Shown: one piece after another, positions 1 to 9,050 of the stretch
Position numbering within the stretch: position 1 is the first letter of the stretch
Layout: each line of letters begins with the position of its first letter
Origin: an uncultured Bacteroidales bacterium
Lineage (GTDB): Bacteria > Bacteroidota > Bacteroidia > Bacteroidales > UBA932
Assembly (NCBI GenBank): GCA_945868745.1
Contig: CAMBMK010000006.1
Coordinates: 1 to 48,278, forward strand
Reading direction: 5' to 3'
DNA length: 48,278 nt
The notes under the pieces: model-generated
What the model was told of the DNA's origin: nothing
Database searches by the model: none
What the model saw: only the letters and a program-made list of their open reading frames with translations
Translations under genes and position numbers: made by a program

Positions 1-55
1 ACATATCCTTGAAAGCTACAAGACGGTAGGTTTCGGGATGAATTCCTTTTTTCAT
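1..55 (-). CDS. rpmE2: 50S ribosomal protein L31 type B, 5' end only
   Basis: The minus strand opens with ATG at position 55 and reads MKKGIHPETYRLVAFKDM before the window ends. This is the characteristic start of the type B (zinc-independent) L31 protein of the large ribosomal subunit. Only 18 codons are visible, so the rest of the protein cannot be checked. A consensus promoter lies about 40 bases upstream, so the gene is probably transcribed on its own. The identification rests on recognising the N-terminal block, which is highly conserved in this family. Confidence 0.85.
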   Translation of the reverse strand, partial: MKKGIHPETYRLVAFKDM

Positions 56-91
56 ATTATCAATTATTAATGTAATTTCATTTACAGACTG

Positions 92-122
92 CAAATTTAG
101 TCATTCTTCAACTGAAATGCAA
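92..122 (-). promoter_or_regulatory. promoter of rpmE2
   Basis: On the minus strand a -7 element TAAATTTG (99 to 92) fits the Bacteroidota consensus TAnnTTTG. A TTGC -33 element (122 to 119) lies 19 bases upstream. The L31 start codon is at 55, which leaves a leader of roughly 30 bases. The element sits immediately beyond the 3' end of the peptidase gene, so rpmE2 is a separate unit. Confidence 0.65.
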
Positions 123-141
123 GATTTTTCCTGAAAAACTC

Positions 142-2139
142 CTAAAGATAATCGTCAAAATACAATGTCACCTTGTCCATCAGGTGCACCCTGTCCTTGC
201 CGAGGACATTGTGTTCGGCGCACGGGTAAGGGAAATAGTCCACCCTGACATTGTTTTTGATGCACTCACGGATGAAGCTGAGGCTGTGCTCCCATACCAC
301 GGTGTTGTCGATTGCACCCTGGCAGATAAGGAGTTTGCCCTTGAGGTCCACGGCCTTGCCTATGAGGCTTGTGAGGGCGAATCCCTCCGGATTGGTCTCC
401 ATTGTGTCCATATATCGCTCACCGTACATGATCTCGTACCACTTCCAGTCGATGACAGGACCGCCGGCCACACCCACCTTGAATGTCTCCGGATAATTGG
501 TCATCAGGGAGATTGTCATGAAGCCGCCGTAGCTCCATCCATGCACGCCTATCCGGTCCGCATCCACCCACGGGAGGCTCTTGAGCATATTGACTCCCAC
601 CATCTGGTCGGCCATTTCAGCCTGCCCGCATTGACGGTGGATTGCCTGCTCGAAGTCACGGCCGCGGTTTTCCGTTCCGCGGTTGTCCTGGACATAGACC
701 ACATAGCCCTTCTGCGCCATATATTCCTCCCACATTCTGATGCCCCCGAGCCAGGAGTTCTGGACCATCTGAGAGTGCGGGCCGCCATAGACATAGACCA
801 CTACAGGGTATTTGCGGGAAGGATCGAAGTCCTTCGGCTTGTAGAGACGGTAATAGTTGTCATATGCGCCGTCAGCGGACGGAACGGTCCCGAACAGGAT
901 TTCACCCGTGGAATAATCCTTGAGAGGGTCCTCCGATTCAAAGGACAGGACCACGTCAGCAGGCTTGGCAGTGCGCCTTACAGCCCATCTGCGCGGCACA
1001 TTGAAGGAAGACCAATAGTCGAAGAACAGGCTTCCGTCGGTGCTGAATGTGATTGTGTGCCAGCCCTCTTCGGAAGTCAGGCGCTGCGGAGCCCCGATCC
1101 TTGAATTCTGCACGCTGACAGCCTTGCGGCCGCGGCCCGGGGTCACGCTGACCTTGAAAAGATGGTTCTCGACCGGAGAGATTTCGGCGGAAGTATAATA
1201 GACATCGTTGCCGAATACTCCGGCAATGGCAACGTCGGCATCGCACGGGGTAAGCCTGCGCACGGAGCCGAGAGTATCGCAGAGATAGAGGTTGCGGTAG
1301 CCGTCACGGTTGTTGGTACGGTAGATGAAATGGTAGCTGTCGCCGATGAAGTAAAGGGCATCGAGCGGCTCCACGTACTTGTCGCTGTCTTCCGTGAGGA
1401 TTGTCTTCACGAATGATCCGTCATCGGTACGGTACATATTGAGCCTCATATGCTTCTGGGTACGGTCAAGCACCTGGATGAAGATATGCTTTCCGTCCGG
1501 AGCCCAGGAGATGTTGGTCAGATAGCGGTCCGGGCCGAAGTCGTCGGCCTTGACATAGACCGTATTGCCCGTGGAAGTGTCGAAAATGCCGAGAGATATG
1601 CGCTCGGATTCCATTCCGTTCATAGGATATTTGATGTTCCTGAGGCTTCCCGTGCGGGTATTGATGTCGAGAAGCGGGAAATCGGTGACAAGGCTTTCGT
1701 CCTTGCGGTAGAAGGCAAGCAGGGTGCGGTCGGCGGACCAGAAGATGCCGCCGTCGATTCCGAACTCGTTGCGGCTCACGGTCTGGCCGTAGGTGATGTT
1801 GTCATCCCCGCTGATGGCAACCGGATGCTCCTCCCCCGCGCAGTCGATCCAGTAGAGGCTGCGCCCCCTGGTCACGGCCTCATTCTGCGGTGCAGGCTCC
1901 GCCGGAGTGCCGGTTACTGCCTTGCCGGAAGCCTTTTCAGGATGGGCAAGAAGGTCGAATGCATCGGCGTAATTGCCCCAGGACGGGTACAGGTCACGCG
2001 AGAGCTCGGCCTCTTCAATGGTGATTGTTTTTCCGTCGGACGGACCGGCGGGATGGGTTGCAATGACGCCCGTCTGTGCCATTGCGGATGAACCGGCGGC
2101 AACAAGGATGGCCGCCAGTAATGCTTTTGCGGTTTTCAT
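142..2139 (-). CDS. S9 family prolyl oligopeptidase, dipeptidyl peptidase IV type
   Basis: This 665-residue exported serine peptidase has an N-terminal signal peptide (about residues 1-21, ending AMA-Q), a beta-propeller region of the DPP IV N-terminal type, and an alpha/beta hydrolase domain. The catalytic triad is readable: Ser536 in GWSYGGF, Asp611 in GAIDN and His643 in AEHNV. Family knowledge says such enzymes remove X-Pro or X-Ala dipeptides from peptides in the periplasm, and they are abundant in peptide-using Bacteroidales. The gene lies 30 bases after a small membrane-anchored protein and is probably co-transcribed with it. Length is near the usual 700 residues. The exact cleavage preference (DPP IV versus other DPPs) is not decided by the sequence. 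Confidence 0.9.
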   Translation of the reverse strand: MKTAKALLAAILVAAGSSAMAQTGVIATHPAGPSDGKTITIEEAELSRDLYPSWGNYADAFDLLAHPEKASGKAVTGTPAEPAPQNEAVTRGRSLYWIDCAGEEHPVAISGDDNITYGQTVSRNEFGIDGGIFWSADRTLLAFYRKDESLVTDFPLLDINTRTGSLRNIKYPMNGMESERISLGIFDTSTGNTVYVKADDFGPDRYLTNISWAPDGKHIFIQVLDRTQKHMRLNMYRTDDGSFVKTILTEDSDKYVEPLDALYFIGDSYHFIYRTNNRDGYRNLYLCDTLGSVRRLTPCDADVAIAGVFGNDVYYTSAEISPVENHLFKVSVTPGRGRKAVSVQNSRIGAPQRLTSEEGWHTITFSTDGSLFFDYWSSFNVPRRWAVRRTAKPADVVLSFESEDPLKDYSTGEILFGTVPSADGAYDNYYRLYKPKDFDPSRKYPVVVYVYGGPHSQMVQNSWLGGIRMWEEYMAQKGYVVYVQDNRGTENRGRDFEQAIHRQCGQAEMADQMVGVNMLKSLPWVDADRIGVHGWSYGGFMTISLMTNYPETFKVGVAGGPVIDWKWYEIMYGERYMDTMETNPEGFALTSLIGKAVDLKGKLLICQGAIDNTVVWEHSLSFIRECIKNNVRVDYFPYPCAEHNVLGKDRVHLMDKVTLYFDDYL

Positions 2140-2169
2140 ATAGTGTTATTGCTTATCGTCAGGTATTCC

Positions 2170-2613
2170 CTACAGTGACAGCTCATCGTCGGTCTCGCTC
2201 TTGAACGCATGGGGGGACTTGACAGGCTCTGCCGCCTGCACGGATTCGATGCGGTCAACCACGGTCTTCTGCATCCCCCTCCACGGCAATGCTCCGAGAT
2301 ACTCCTTGTAGTGAAGCTCCACAGTGCGTCCGCTCAGGTGCATCAGGGAATCGGCAAGAGCCCCGTTTTCGACCGAGAATTCGAAGATATAGGAAGCAAT
2401 GGACGAACCGTTTGCCGTACCGCCCTTGAATCCGGACTGGATGAGGCGGCCTTCATAGGTCTTGAAAACATAGCCCTTGAGCATAAACTGGTTGAGTTCC
2501 CCGGACTTGACGCCCTCGCCGAAAACGAAGAAAAACTTGAAATAGCCGAATCCCGCGGCGGCGAGGACCAGGATAAGGACTATTGTCGAAATGACTTTTG
2601 TCTTGGTTGTCAT
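2170..2613 (-). CDS. conserved membrane-anchored protein of unknown function
   Basis: This 147-residue protein has one N-terminal hydrophobic helix (about residues 7-27) followed by a soluble domain, presumably periplasmic. The block FFFVFGEGVKSGELN just after the helix, then GYVFKTYEG, is familiar to me from small Bacteroidota proteins. Database records sometimes call these 6-phosphogluconate dehydrogenase, but nothing here (no Rossmann GxGxxG motif, far too short) supports that name. I know no proven function. It sits upstream of the S9 peptidase with a 30-base gap, so the two are probably one transcript, although no consensus promoter was found in front of it. Confidence 0.75.
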   Translation of the reverse strand: MTTKTKVISTIVLILVLAAAGFGYFKFFFVFGEGVKSGELNQFMLKGYVFKTYEGRLIQSGFKGGTANGSSIASYIFEFSVENGALADSLMHLSGRTVELHYKEYLGALPWRGMQKTVVDRIESVQAAEPVKSPHAFKSETDDELSL

Positions 2614-2673
2614 AATGCCGATTTTTTATTGGCCGGAAACCGCATGTGTCCGCACACGGTCCTGGCCGGATAC

Positions 2674-2707
2674 AAAAAAAAGGTGGTGCGTCGGTAAACA
2701 CACCACC
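2674..2707 (-). terminator. rho-independent terminator after tRNA-Glu
   Basis: Read on the minus strand, a 7-bp stem GGTGGTG/CACCACC with a 12-base loop is followed directly by eight T residues (2681 to 2674). It lies about 34 bases beyond the tRNA-Glu 3' end and separates that tRNA from the downstream membrane-protein and peptidase genes. A second short hairpin, GGCGG/CCGCC at 2719-2733, lies between the tRNA and this terminator and may help 3' processing. Confidence 0.88.
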
Positions 2708-2740
2708 CTAATCATAAGGCGGCGTTTCCGCCACCCGTTG

Positions 2741-2812
2741 TACTGGGTAGGAGAATCGAACTCCTATTGCGAGATTGAGAATCTCGAGTACTAACCGTTA
2801 TACGAACCCAGC
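2741..2812 (-). tRNA. tRNA-Glu (anticodon CTC)
   Basis: The 72-base minus-strand cloverleaf folds cleanly. The acceptor stem GCTGGGT pairs with ACCCAGT (one G-T pair), and the D stem is GTAT/GTAC. The anticodon stem CGAGA/TCTCG has loop TTCTCAA, giving anticodon CTC. The T stem AGGAG/CTCCT has a TTCGATT loop. The discriminator base is A and CCA is not encoded. It reads the GAG codon. It has its own promoter and terminator, so it is a single-gene transcription unit between the clp operon and the peptidase genes. Confidence 0.95.
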
Positions 2813-2831
2813 ATCTTGCGTTTTGGGATTA

Positions 2832-2862
2832 CAAAGGTAGTCATTTTTTTCTATCTTCCAAA
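2832..2862 (-). promoter_or_regulatory. consensus promoter of tRNA-Glu
   Basis: On the minus strand TTTG (2862 to 2859), then exactly 19 bases, then TACCTTTG (2839 to 2832). This is a perfect match to the Bacteroidota housekeeping promoter (TTTG, N19, TAnnTTTG). The tRNA 5' end is 20 bases downstream. Confidence 0.9.
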
Positions 2863-2880
2863 CTTTTCCCAAAACTTTTT

Positions 2881-4089
2881 TCAAGAAAGTCTTTGTTTTG
2901 CGTATTCGACTGTCAGATTGAACGTCTTTTTCCTTGAAGAAGGCGCCTCAAACATCGCATCGGTCATGATCTTCTCGCAGATTGACCTCAATCCGCGGGC
3001 CCCGAGACCGTTGTTGATTGCAGTGTCCACAATCAGTTCCTTCACCCCGTCCTCAATGACCAGCTTCATGCCGTCCATCTCAAACATCTTCTCATACTGC
3101 CTGAGCACCGCATTCTTCGGCTCGGTAAGAATCCGCAGGAGGGCCTCCCTGTCAAGATGGTCAAGGTATGTGATGACCGGCAGACGGCCGATGATCTCCG
3201 GGATGAGTCCGTAGCCCCTGAGGTCCATCGCATCCACATACTGAAGGAGGTTATCCTTGTCGATCTTCTGCTTTTGGGAAGCCCCGAAACCGATCACCTG
3301 GGTGTTGAGCCTCTGGGCAATCCTGCGCTCGATGCCTTCGAATGCACCGCCGCATATGAAGAGTATATTCTGGGTATTGACATGGATGAATTCCTGCTCC
3401 GGATGCTTCCTTCCCCCCTTCGGCGGCACATTGACCACATTGCCTTCGAGAAGCTTGAGCATAGCCTGCTGCACGCCCTCTCCCGACACGTCACGGGTTA
3501 TGGAAGGATTGTCGCTCTTGCGGGCAATCTTGTCGATTTCATCGATGAAAACAATTCCCCTTTCAGCCTTTGCAAGGTCGAAATCCGCCTCCTGGAGCAG
3601 CCTGGTCAGGATGCTCTCCACATCTTCGCCCACATATCCGGCCTCGGTCAGGACAGTTGCGTCCACGATTGTGAAAGGCACGTCAAGAAGCCTGGCTATG
3701 GTCTTTGCAAGCAGGGTCTTTCCGCTTCCAGTAGGGCCTACCAGCAGGATATTGGACTTTTCGAGCTCCACACCGTCGTCCGGCCTGTCCACAAGATTGT
3801 GGTTGATGCGCTTGTAGTGGTTGTAGACGGCAGTGGCAAGCACCTTCTTGGCCCTGTCCTGACCGATAACGTACTGGTCGAGGAACTCCTTGATTTCCTT
3901 TGGCTTTGGCTGGCCCTCAATACGTCCGGGCTGCGGTTTGGCAGTCCGCTCCACCTCTTCAAGATATTCGGAGGCAATCTTCACGCAGTCCGTGCAGATG
4001 TAGCCTTCGATACCCTGGAGCAGAAACGGAACCTCGTGCTCCGAACGGCCGCAGAACATACAGTGTTTGTCGGAAGTCTTCTTTGCCAT
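2881..4089 (-). CDS. clpX: ATP-dependent Clp protease ATP-binding subunit ClpX
   Basis: ClpX is the AAA+ unfoldase that recognises tagged proteins and threads them into ClpP. The 402-residue protein has all family landmarks: a C4 zinc-binding domain (Cys10, Cys13, Cys32, Cys35), Walker A GPTGSGKT at 118-125, pore loop GYVG at 151-154, and Walker B around IVFIDEID (179-186). The RKH loop is at 227-229 and the ClpP-docking IGF tripeptide at 266-268. It starts two bases after the clpP stop codon, so the two are translated from one message, with tig first. No gene-specific promoter was seen between clpP and clpX. Length is near the usual value of about 420. Confidence 0.98.
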   Translation of the reverse strand: MAKKTSDKHCMFCGRSEHEVPFLLQGIEGYICTDCVKIASEYLEEVERTAKPQPGRIEGQPKPKEIKEFLDQYVIGQDRAKKVLATAVYNHYKRINHNLVDRPDDGVELEKSNILLVGPTGSGKTLLAKTIARLLDVPFTIVDATVLTEAGYVGEDVESILTRLLQEADFDLAKAERGIVFIDEIDKIARKSDNPSITRDVSGEGVQQAMLKLLEGNVVNVPPKGGRKHPEQEFIHVNTQNILFICGGAFEGIERRIAQRLNTQVIGFGASQKQKIDKDNLLQYVDAMDLRGYGLIPEIIGRLPVITYLDHLDREALLRILTEPKNAVLRQYEKMFEMDGMKLVIEDGVKELIVDTAINNGLGARGLRSICEKIMTDAMFEAPSSRKKTFNLTVEYAKQRLS

Positions 4090-4091
4090 CG

Positions 4092-4760
4092 TTATGCTTT
4101 CTTGGAAAGGATCTCGTCAATCATGCCGTAGGCCTTTGCCTCCTGTGCGGTCATCCAGAAATCCCTGTCCCCGTCGGCAAACACCTTGTCGTAAGGCTGG
4201 CCGCTGTGGCTTGAGATGATGGTGTAGAGTTCTTCGCGGGTCTTCTCGATTTCCTTTGCGGCAATCAGGATATCGGAAGCCTGTCCCTGGGCGCCGCCGA
4301 GAGGCTGGTGGATGAGCACGCGCGAGTGGGGAAGAGCCGAGCGCTTGCCCTTTGTGCCGGCGCAAAGCAGCACCGAACCCATCGAAGCAGCCATACCGGT
4401 GCAGATTGTGGCCACGTCGCAGTCTATTATCTGCATGGTGTCATAGATTGCAAGGCCCGAGGACACCTGTCCACCAGGAGTGTTGAGATAGAGCGAGATG
4501 TCGGCATTGCTGTCGTTGGACGCAAGGAAAAGGAGCTGTGCCATCACGATATTGGCGACGTCATCGTCAATCGGCACGCCGAGGAAGATGATGCGGTCCA
4601 TCATCAGACGGCTGAACACATCCATCGACGCGACATTGAGCTTGCGCTCCTCTATGATTGTAGGATTGATATACGAGTCGGACACTGCCTTCCCGAAACG
4701 GTCAAGGGTCGAGGAACTGATGCCACGACCCTTTACCGCGAATTTCTCGAATTCGCCCAT
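4092..4760 (-). CDS. clpP: ATP-dependent Clp protease proteolytic subunit ClpP
   Basis: This 222-residue serine protease forms the tetradecameric chamber that degrades substrates fed by ClpX. The catalytic triad is visible as Ser126 in GMAASMGS, His151 in LIHQPLGG and Asp200 in the GDRDFW block. The N-terminus is about 20-25 residues longer than the mature E. coli enzyme, in line with a propeptide that is processed. It sits between tig (four bases upstream) and clpX (two bases downstream) in the common tig-clpP-clpX order. Confidence 0.98.
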   Translation of the reverse strand: MGEFEKFAVKGRGISSSTLDRFGKAVSDSYINPTIIEERKLNVASMDVFSRLMMDRIIFLGVPIDDDVANIVMAQLLFLASNDSNADISLYLNTPGGQVSSGLAIYDTMQIIDCDVATICTGMAASMGSVLLCAGTKGKRSALPHSRVLIHQPLGGAQGQASDILIAAKEIEKTREELYTIISSHSGQPYDKVFADGDRDFWMTAQEAKAYGMIDEILSKKA

Positions 4761-4764
4761 AATG

Positions 4765-6084
4765 CTATTTCAGTTCACGGAATTTCTCTACGCTGATCTC
4801 TTCGGTATTGAGAGACACATTCTCCTTGAGAGCTGAAATGACCTTCTGGTCCTCCACGCTTTCATAGATCTGGCGTGACTGGCGCTCGTCCTTGAGGACA
4901 TTCTGTGCAGCCTCGGTGAGCATCTCGTCAGGGACATTGCCGAGTCCGTACATTGCATACTGATATGCCACGAAGCCCTTTGCAGCATCCTCCATATCCT
5001 TCTGGGTGGTCTTGAGCTCATATTTGCCCATCACATAGTCACGGATCATCTGCCAGCGGTAGTCCACAAGGAACTGCCCGAATTCGGCGTCGATCTGCTC
5101 AGGGGTGAACTTGCCCTCGTTGATGTGGAGAAGCCACCTCTTGAGGAATGCCTCCGGAAGGGAGATGTCAGCCTTCTTGAGGAAGTAGTCCTTGACATCC
5201 TTGGAGAAGCGGTAGTCAGCCTCCTGCCTGTAGTTCTCGGCAAGACGTGCAGCCACAAACCCGTCAAACTCTTCGGAGTTGTGCACCTTGTCGGCACCGC
5301 ACATCTTGTCGTAGGTCTCCTGATTCTCCTGTGCGTCCACGAAAGTCTTGACATTGAGGACGGTAACATTGAATACAGGATTGAGGTCGGCAAGCTCCTC
5401 CTTCTTTACCTTGAGCATCGCAGCCCTGTCGGACTCGTTCTCAAATGCCTCATTGACATTGATTTCAAACTTGTCGCCCGCCTTTGCACCGAGGAACTTG
5501 GACTTTGACTCGCCTGCAACGCTGCGCACAGCGACATAGACGTCATTTACGGTCTTGCCTTCATTCTCGAAGTCAACAACGAGGAAGTCCTCCTCGCCTG
5601 CGGCCTCGCCTTCCTGAAGGTCACCGAACTGGCGGAGCATATTCTTCTTCATCTCCTCCTTGGCCTCATCGGTCACGGTGATATTGTAGTAAACCACCTT
5701 GTCCTCATCCTTGGAAATGTTGAATGTGAGAGGCTCGGTGTGGGCAAGGTCAAACTTGAATACGAAATCGTTGCCGCTCTTCCACTCGATTTCAGCCTGG
5801 TCCTCGGACTGGAGAGGCTCGCCGATGAAATTGAGCTTGCTGCCGTCGATATATTTGCCGAGGGCATCCGAGAGGACGTGGTTGACAGCCTCAACGAGAG
5901 CCTGCTCGCCGTAAAGCCTCTGGATAAGGCTCATAGGTGCCATTCCCTTGCGGAATCCCTTGAGCTCGGCCCTGTTCTTCTGCTTCCTGAGGAAGTCATT
6001 TTCCGCCTTCTGGTAATCCTCGGCGGTGATGCTGATTTCGACTTTAAGATTGAGAGCGTCGATTCTTGTGTCTAAAATGTTCAT
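4765..6084 (-). CDS. tig: trigger factor, ribosome-associated chaperone and peptidyl-prolyl isomerase
   Basis: Trigger factor binds near the ribosome exit tunnel and shields nascent chains. The 439-residue product has the ribosome-docking signature GFRKGMAP near residue 44, within the N-terminal domain. A middle segment corresponds to the FKBP-like domain (about 150-240), followed by a long helical C-terminal substrate-binding region. The central domain is divergent, as is usual in Bacteroidota, so isomerase activity should not be assumed. It is the first gene of the tig-clpP-clpX operon and has its own consensus-like promoter just upstream. Confidence 0.95.
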   Translation of the reverse strand: MNILDTRIDALNLKVEISITAEDYQKAENDFLRKQKNRAELKGFRKGMAPMSLIQRLYGEQALVEAVNHVLSDALGKYIDGSKLNFIGEPLQSEDQAEIEWKSGNDFVFKFDLAHTEPLTFNISKDEDKVVYYNITVTDEAKEEMKKNMLRQFGDLQEGEAAGEEDFLVVDFENEGKTVNDVYVAVRSVAGESKSKFLGAKAGDKFEINVNEAFENESDRAAMLKVKKEELADLNPVFNVTVLNVKTFVDAQENQETYDKMCGADKVHNSEEFDGFVAARLAENYRQEADYRFSKDVKDYFLKKADISLPEAFLKRWLLHINEGKFTPEQIDAEFGQFLVDYRWQMIRDYVMGKYELKTTQKDMEDAAKGFVAYQYAMYGLGNVPDEMLTEAAQNVLKDERQSRQIYESVEDQKVISALKENVSLNTEEISVEKFRELK

Positions 6085-6130
6085 TTTTTATCTGTTTATA
6101 TTTTATTTTCCTGTTTCGGGCAATAGCCTG

Positions 6131-6161
6131 CAAATATAAGCAATATTCCACAATTAATCAA
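6131..6161 (-). promoter_or_regulatory. promoter of the tig-clpP-clpX operon
   Basis: On the minus strand TTGA (6161 to 6158), a 19-base spacer, then TATATTTG (6138 to 6131). This fits the Bacteroidota -33/-7 pattern. It abuts the stop codon of the 7TM-HD gene, so tig transcription is separate from the gyrB-led group upstream. Confidence 0.7.
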
Positions 6162-8210
6162 TTACCTTACCCGCTTGGGATACTGAATCCTTTCGTGATA
6201 GATCTGGGCAAGATATGATTTGAGCACGGTCTTGAGCCTGCCGAGGTCGCGGAGGGATATGTCGGAGTCGTCAAACTGCCCCTCGTCCATCTTTGAGGCC
6301 ACGATACGGTCCACGAATGCGTCAATGGTCTCCTGGTCGTAGCTTTTGAGAGTCCTCGATGCAGCCTCGAGAGTATCGCAGAGCATAACTATGATATGCT
6401 CCTTGCTCTTTGGCTTCGGGCCCGGATAACGGAAGTCGGCCGCATTCTCCGGATCTCCCCCGTCATTGATATCCCTGTTGTAGAAATAGCCGGTACACGT
6501 GGTTCCGTGATGGGTCACGATAAAATCCCTTACAACCTGCGGAAGATTGTATTTTTCAGCAAGCGCCATTCCGTCAGTGACGTGGCGTATGATTTCCTTT
6601 GCGCTTTCCTGCGGGGAGAGGCCCTCGTGGTAATTCGCCCCCGGGGCCGCATTCTCCACAAAGCACTGCGGATTGCTGATTTTCCCGATATCGTGATAGA
6701 GCGAGCCTGTGCGTGCCAGGAGCACGTTGGCACCGATTGCATCGGCAGCCGCATCCGACATGTTCATGACCTGCAGGCAATGCTGGAAAGTACCCGGAGC
6801 CTTTGCAGCCAGTTCCTTGAGGAGCTTGTTGCCGTTGGTGTCACAAAGCTCGAGCAGCCTCGAATTGGACACAAGCGAAAAGACCTTTTCGAAAAGATAT
6901 ATCAGCGGATAGCCCGCAACGGAAAGCAGCGAGCCCAGCAGCAGGTACAGGATCCTGTGGTTTCCGGTAAGATCCGTGAAATTGTGGAGGAGGCAGAATG
7001 CGAGGAATGTCAGCAGCAGGGACGCAAACGCAATCAGAGCAGTGACAAACTGCATCCATCCCTTGTTGAAATACTGGAATACATACATCGTCACGATACC
7101 CGCGACAAGATACATCACAAAGAGCTCCACACCGTTGTGGGCCACTATCAGGAGCGGGATGAGCGATATCGTATAGACCGGCATCACCACCCTCTTGCGG
7201 AAGAATGCAAGGAGATAGAGTGCGGTGAGAGTAAACGGCGTAAGATACAGGAGGTCAGGGTCATGGTTTTCCACAATCACAGCCCCGGCCGCCGCAATCA
7301 AGAAAATCAGCAGCAGATAGACAAAGCGGTTGAACTCGTCGAAAATGTACTGGTTGGTGTAATAGAGCGAAAGGAAGAGAACCAGCACCAGAAGCAGCGA
7401 GATTAGGATGTTGCCGACCCACATCAATGCCACAGGGCCGCCGTATCCCAGCGAATTTTCATACTCTGCCTTATATGAATCAAGCATCTGCGCGATTTCC
7501 GAGGTCACGATTTCACCCTTTTCCACAATCATTGTCCCCGCGGAGACAACGCCCATTGTCGGGGAGATGAAATCGGCAGTCTCGGCGTGGACCAGCTCGG
7601 TAGTCTCCCTGTCGAATATCAGGTTGGGGACAATGGCATCATAGGCTCCGCAAGTCTCCACGAAAGAGTCAACCCTCAATGCCTCGAAGGACGAATCCAT
7701 GGCCCTGCCGACATCGGCAAGAAGCTGCGCCCTTGCGGAAGATACCGTATAGACCTCCGACGCGGGCACCTTCGAGGCACGTTTGTCCTTCTGGACAAAG
7801 ATGACCTTACCCGATTCGTGCCCGGCAAGGGATGATGCGTTTTCATCGGAAAGCACGCCCTTCGAGTAGATGGCCGACAGGGAATTGAGGATGGCGGACT
7901 TCAATCCCGGATAGCTGTCAACCTGAAGGTTTTCGGCGATGTCGATTCCCCTGCGGGATTCGGTCTGGGAAAACCTGAAATACGGGATGACACTTTCTCC
8001 GGCCGCTTCCATCTCGCTGCGCATCTGCTCCTCTGTCTTGATGATAGGGAAATCGAACTGTGCGACAAATGTCTCATATGTCCACGGCGAGCCCTTGCGG
8101 TAGTTGTAGTTGAATTTTCCGTTTCGCGGCAGAATCGCAATCAGGAGAACCCACAGGACCACAAGTGAAAGATAAATCTTCAGATCGGACGGAAGCTTCT
8201 TGTTGTTCAT
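6162..8210 (-). CDS. 7TM-HD family phosphohydrolase, PgpH-like (putative cyclic-di-AMP phosphodiesterase)
   Basis: The 682-residue protein has an N-terminal membrane anchor (about 11-27), an extracytoplasmic 7TMR-HDED-like domain, a block of closely spaced hydrophobic helices from about 255 to 455, and a C-terminal cytoplasmic HD domain. The metal-binding HD pair is His506-Asp507 in YHDIGK, and further ligand candidates occur in the EGL...H and THHG segments. This architecture matches PgpH, which hydrolyses cyclic di-AMP. Activity is inferred from the family. It is the last gene of a minus-strand run behind gyrB, the oxoamine synthase and the reductase, with nine bases between it and the reductase. 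Confidence 0.88.
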   Translation of the reverse strand: MNNKKLPSDLKIYLSLVVLWVLLIAILPRNGKFNYNYRKGSPWTYETFVAQFDFPIIKTEEQMRSEMEAAGESVIPYFRFSQTESRRGIDIAENLQVDSYPGLKSAILNSLSAIYSKGVLSDENASSLAGHESGKVIFVQKDKRASKVPASEVYTVSSARAQLLADVGRAMDSSFEALRVDSFVETCGAYDAIVPNLIFDRETTELVHAETADFISPTMGVVSAGTMIVEKGEIVTSEIAQMLDSYKAEYENSLGYGGPVALMWVGNILISLLLVLVLFLSLYYTNQYIFDEFNRFVYLLLIFLIAAAGAVIVENHDPDLLYLTPFTLTALYLLAFFRKRVVMPVYTISLIPLLIVAHNGVELFVMYLVAGIVTMYVFQYFNKGWMQFVTALIAFASLLLTFLAFCLLHNFTDLTGNHRILYLLLGSLLSVAGYPLIYLFEKVFSLVSNSRLLELCDTNGNKLLKELAAKAPGTFQHCLQVMNMSDAAADAIGANVLLARTGSLYHDIGKISNPQCFVENAAPGANYHEGLSPQESAKEIIRHVTDGMALAEKYNLPQVVRDFIVTHHGTTCTGYFYNRDINDGGDPENAADFRYPGPKPKSKEHIIVMLCDTLEAASRTLKSYDQETIDAFVDRIVASKMDEGQFDDSDISLRDLGRLKTVLKSYLAQIYHERIQYPKRVR

Positions 8211-8219
8211 GACTTTACT

Positions 8220-9041
8220 CTATTTGAACGGGCTGTCCTTTTCTCTTGCTATATATTTGTATGTCAGACGGTCCGTCAGGTTAGGGAAATTGTTGTGGGC
8301 CCACACGGTCAGTTTTCCGAGTGCCGTGAGCGTGACACTGCTCCTGCGCTTTGCGAGCGCCTTTGCAAGATGGAGGGCGCAGGTCTCGGCGCTCATCAGG
8401 CTGCCTTCGTCGAGCGGAGTCTCGCCCTGCGGACGGCCATTGGCATCGAGGGCGGCATTCCGTACATTGGAAGCCGTGTATCCAGGCGCAAAGACAAGCA
8501 CATGGAGACCGTCGTGGAGATGCTCTATGCGGAGAGTGTCGAGAAAACCGCGGACGGCATATTTCGAGCAGCTGTAGCCGGTGCGTGCGGGGAGGGCGGA
8601 ATAGCCGGCCACCGATATCACTCCCACCACACTGCCCTTCGACTGAAGCAGCCACGGGAGGGCGTACTTAGTACAATAGACTGTACCCCAGAAGTTTACG
8701 TCCATAAGCGATTTGATGACTCCAAGGTCGAGATCCTTGAACATCGCCCTCATCGAAATCCCTGCATTGTTGATAAGGATGTCGATGCGTCCAAACTTCT
8801 CCACAGTCTTTTCAATCAAAGCCCTGCAGTCTTCTTCGGAAGTCACGTCGGTTTTGACGCACAATACCTTCGAAGTGTCCGCGGACACGGTAGGGGCAAG
8901 GTTTTCAAGCACTTCGAGCCTGCGGGCGGCCATCACGACCTTTGCGCCGAGGGACCCGAATAATCGGGCTGAAGCCAACCCGATTCCCGAGCTGGCTCCA
9001 GTCACTATGATAACCTTGTCCGTGAAGCAGTCAAACTTCAT
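8220..9041 (-). CDS. short-chain dehydrogenase/reductase, candidate 3-keto long-chain base reductase
   Basis: This 273-residue classical SDR has the cofactor motif TGASSGIG (14-21), NNAG (91-94) and the catalytic residues Ser143, Tyr156 and Lys160 (YSCSK). The Rossmann fold is complete, and a C-terminal tail ends in the block AREKDSPFK. It begins nine bases after the alpha-oxoamine synthase gene. Such synthases make 3-keto amino lipids that need reduction of the ketone, so the likely role is 3-ketodihydrosphingosine or 3-ketocapnine reductase. That specificity is inference from gene order. The sequence directly supports only an NAD(P)H-dependent SDR. Confidence 0.85.
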   Translation of the reverse strand: MKFDCFTDKVIIVTGASSGIGLASARLFGSLGAKVVMAARRLEVLENLAPTVSADTSKVLCVKTDVTSEEDCRALIEKTVEKFGRIDILINNAGISMRAMFKDLDLGVIKSLMDVNFWGTVYCTKYALPWLLQSKGSVVGVISVAGYSALPARTGYSCSKYAVRGFLDTLRIEHLHDGLHVLVFAPGYTASNVRNAALDANGRPQGETPLDEGSLMSAETCALHLAKALAKRRSSVTLTALGKLTVWAHNNFPNLTDRLTYKYIAREKDSPFK

Positions 9042-9050
9042 AACACGGTA

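Noticed and set aside
2170..2613. 6-phosphogluconate dehydrogenase
   Set aside because: I recall that name on similar proteins, but the 147-residue product has no nucleotide-binding motif.
3157..4131. A 324-codon plus-strand frame opposite clpX
   Set aside because: It is the mirror of a fully conserved clpX gene.
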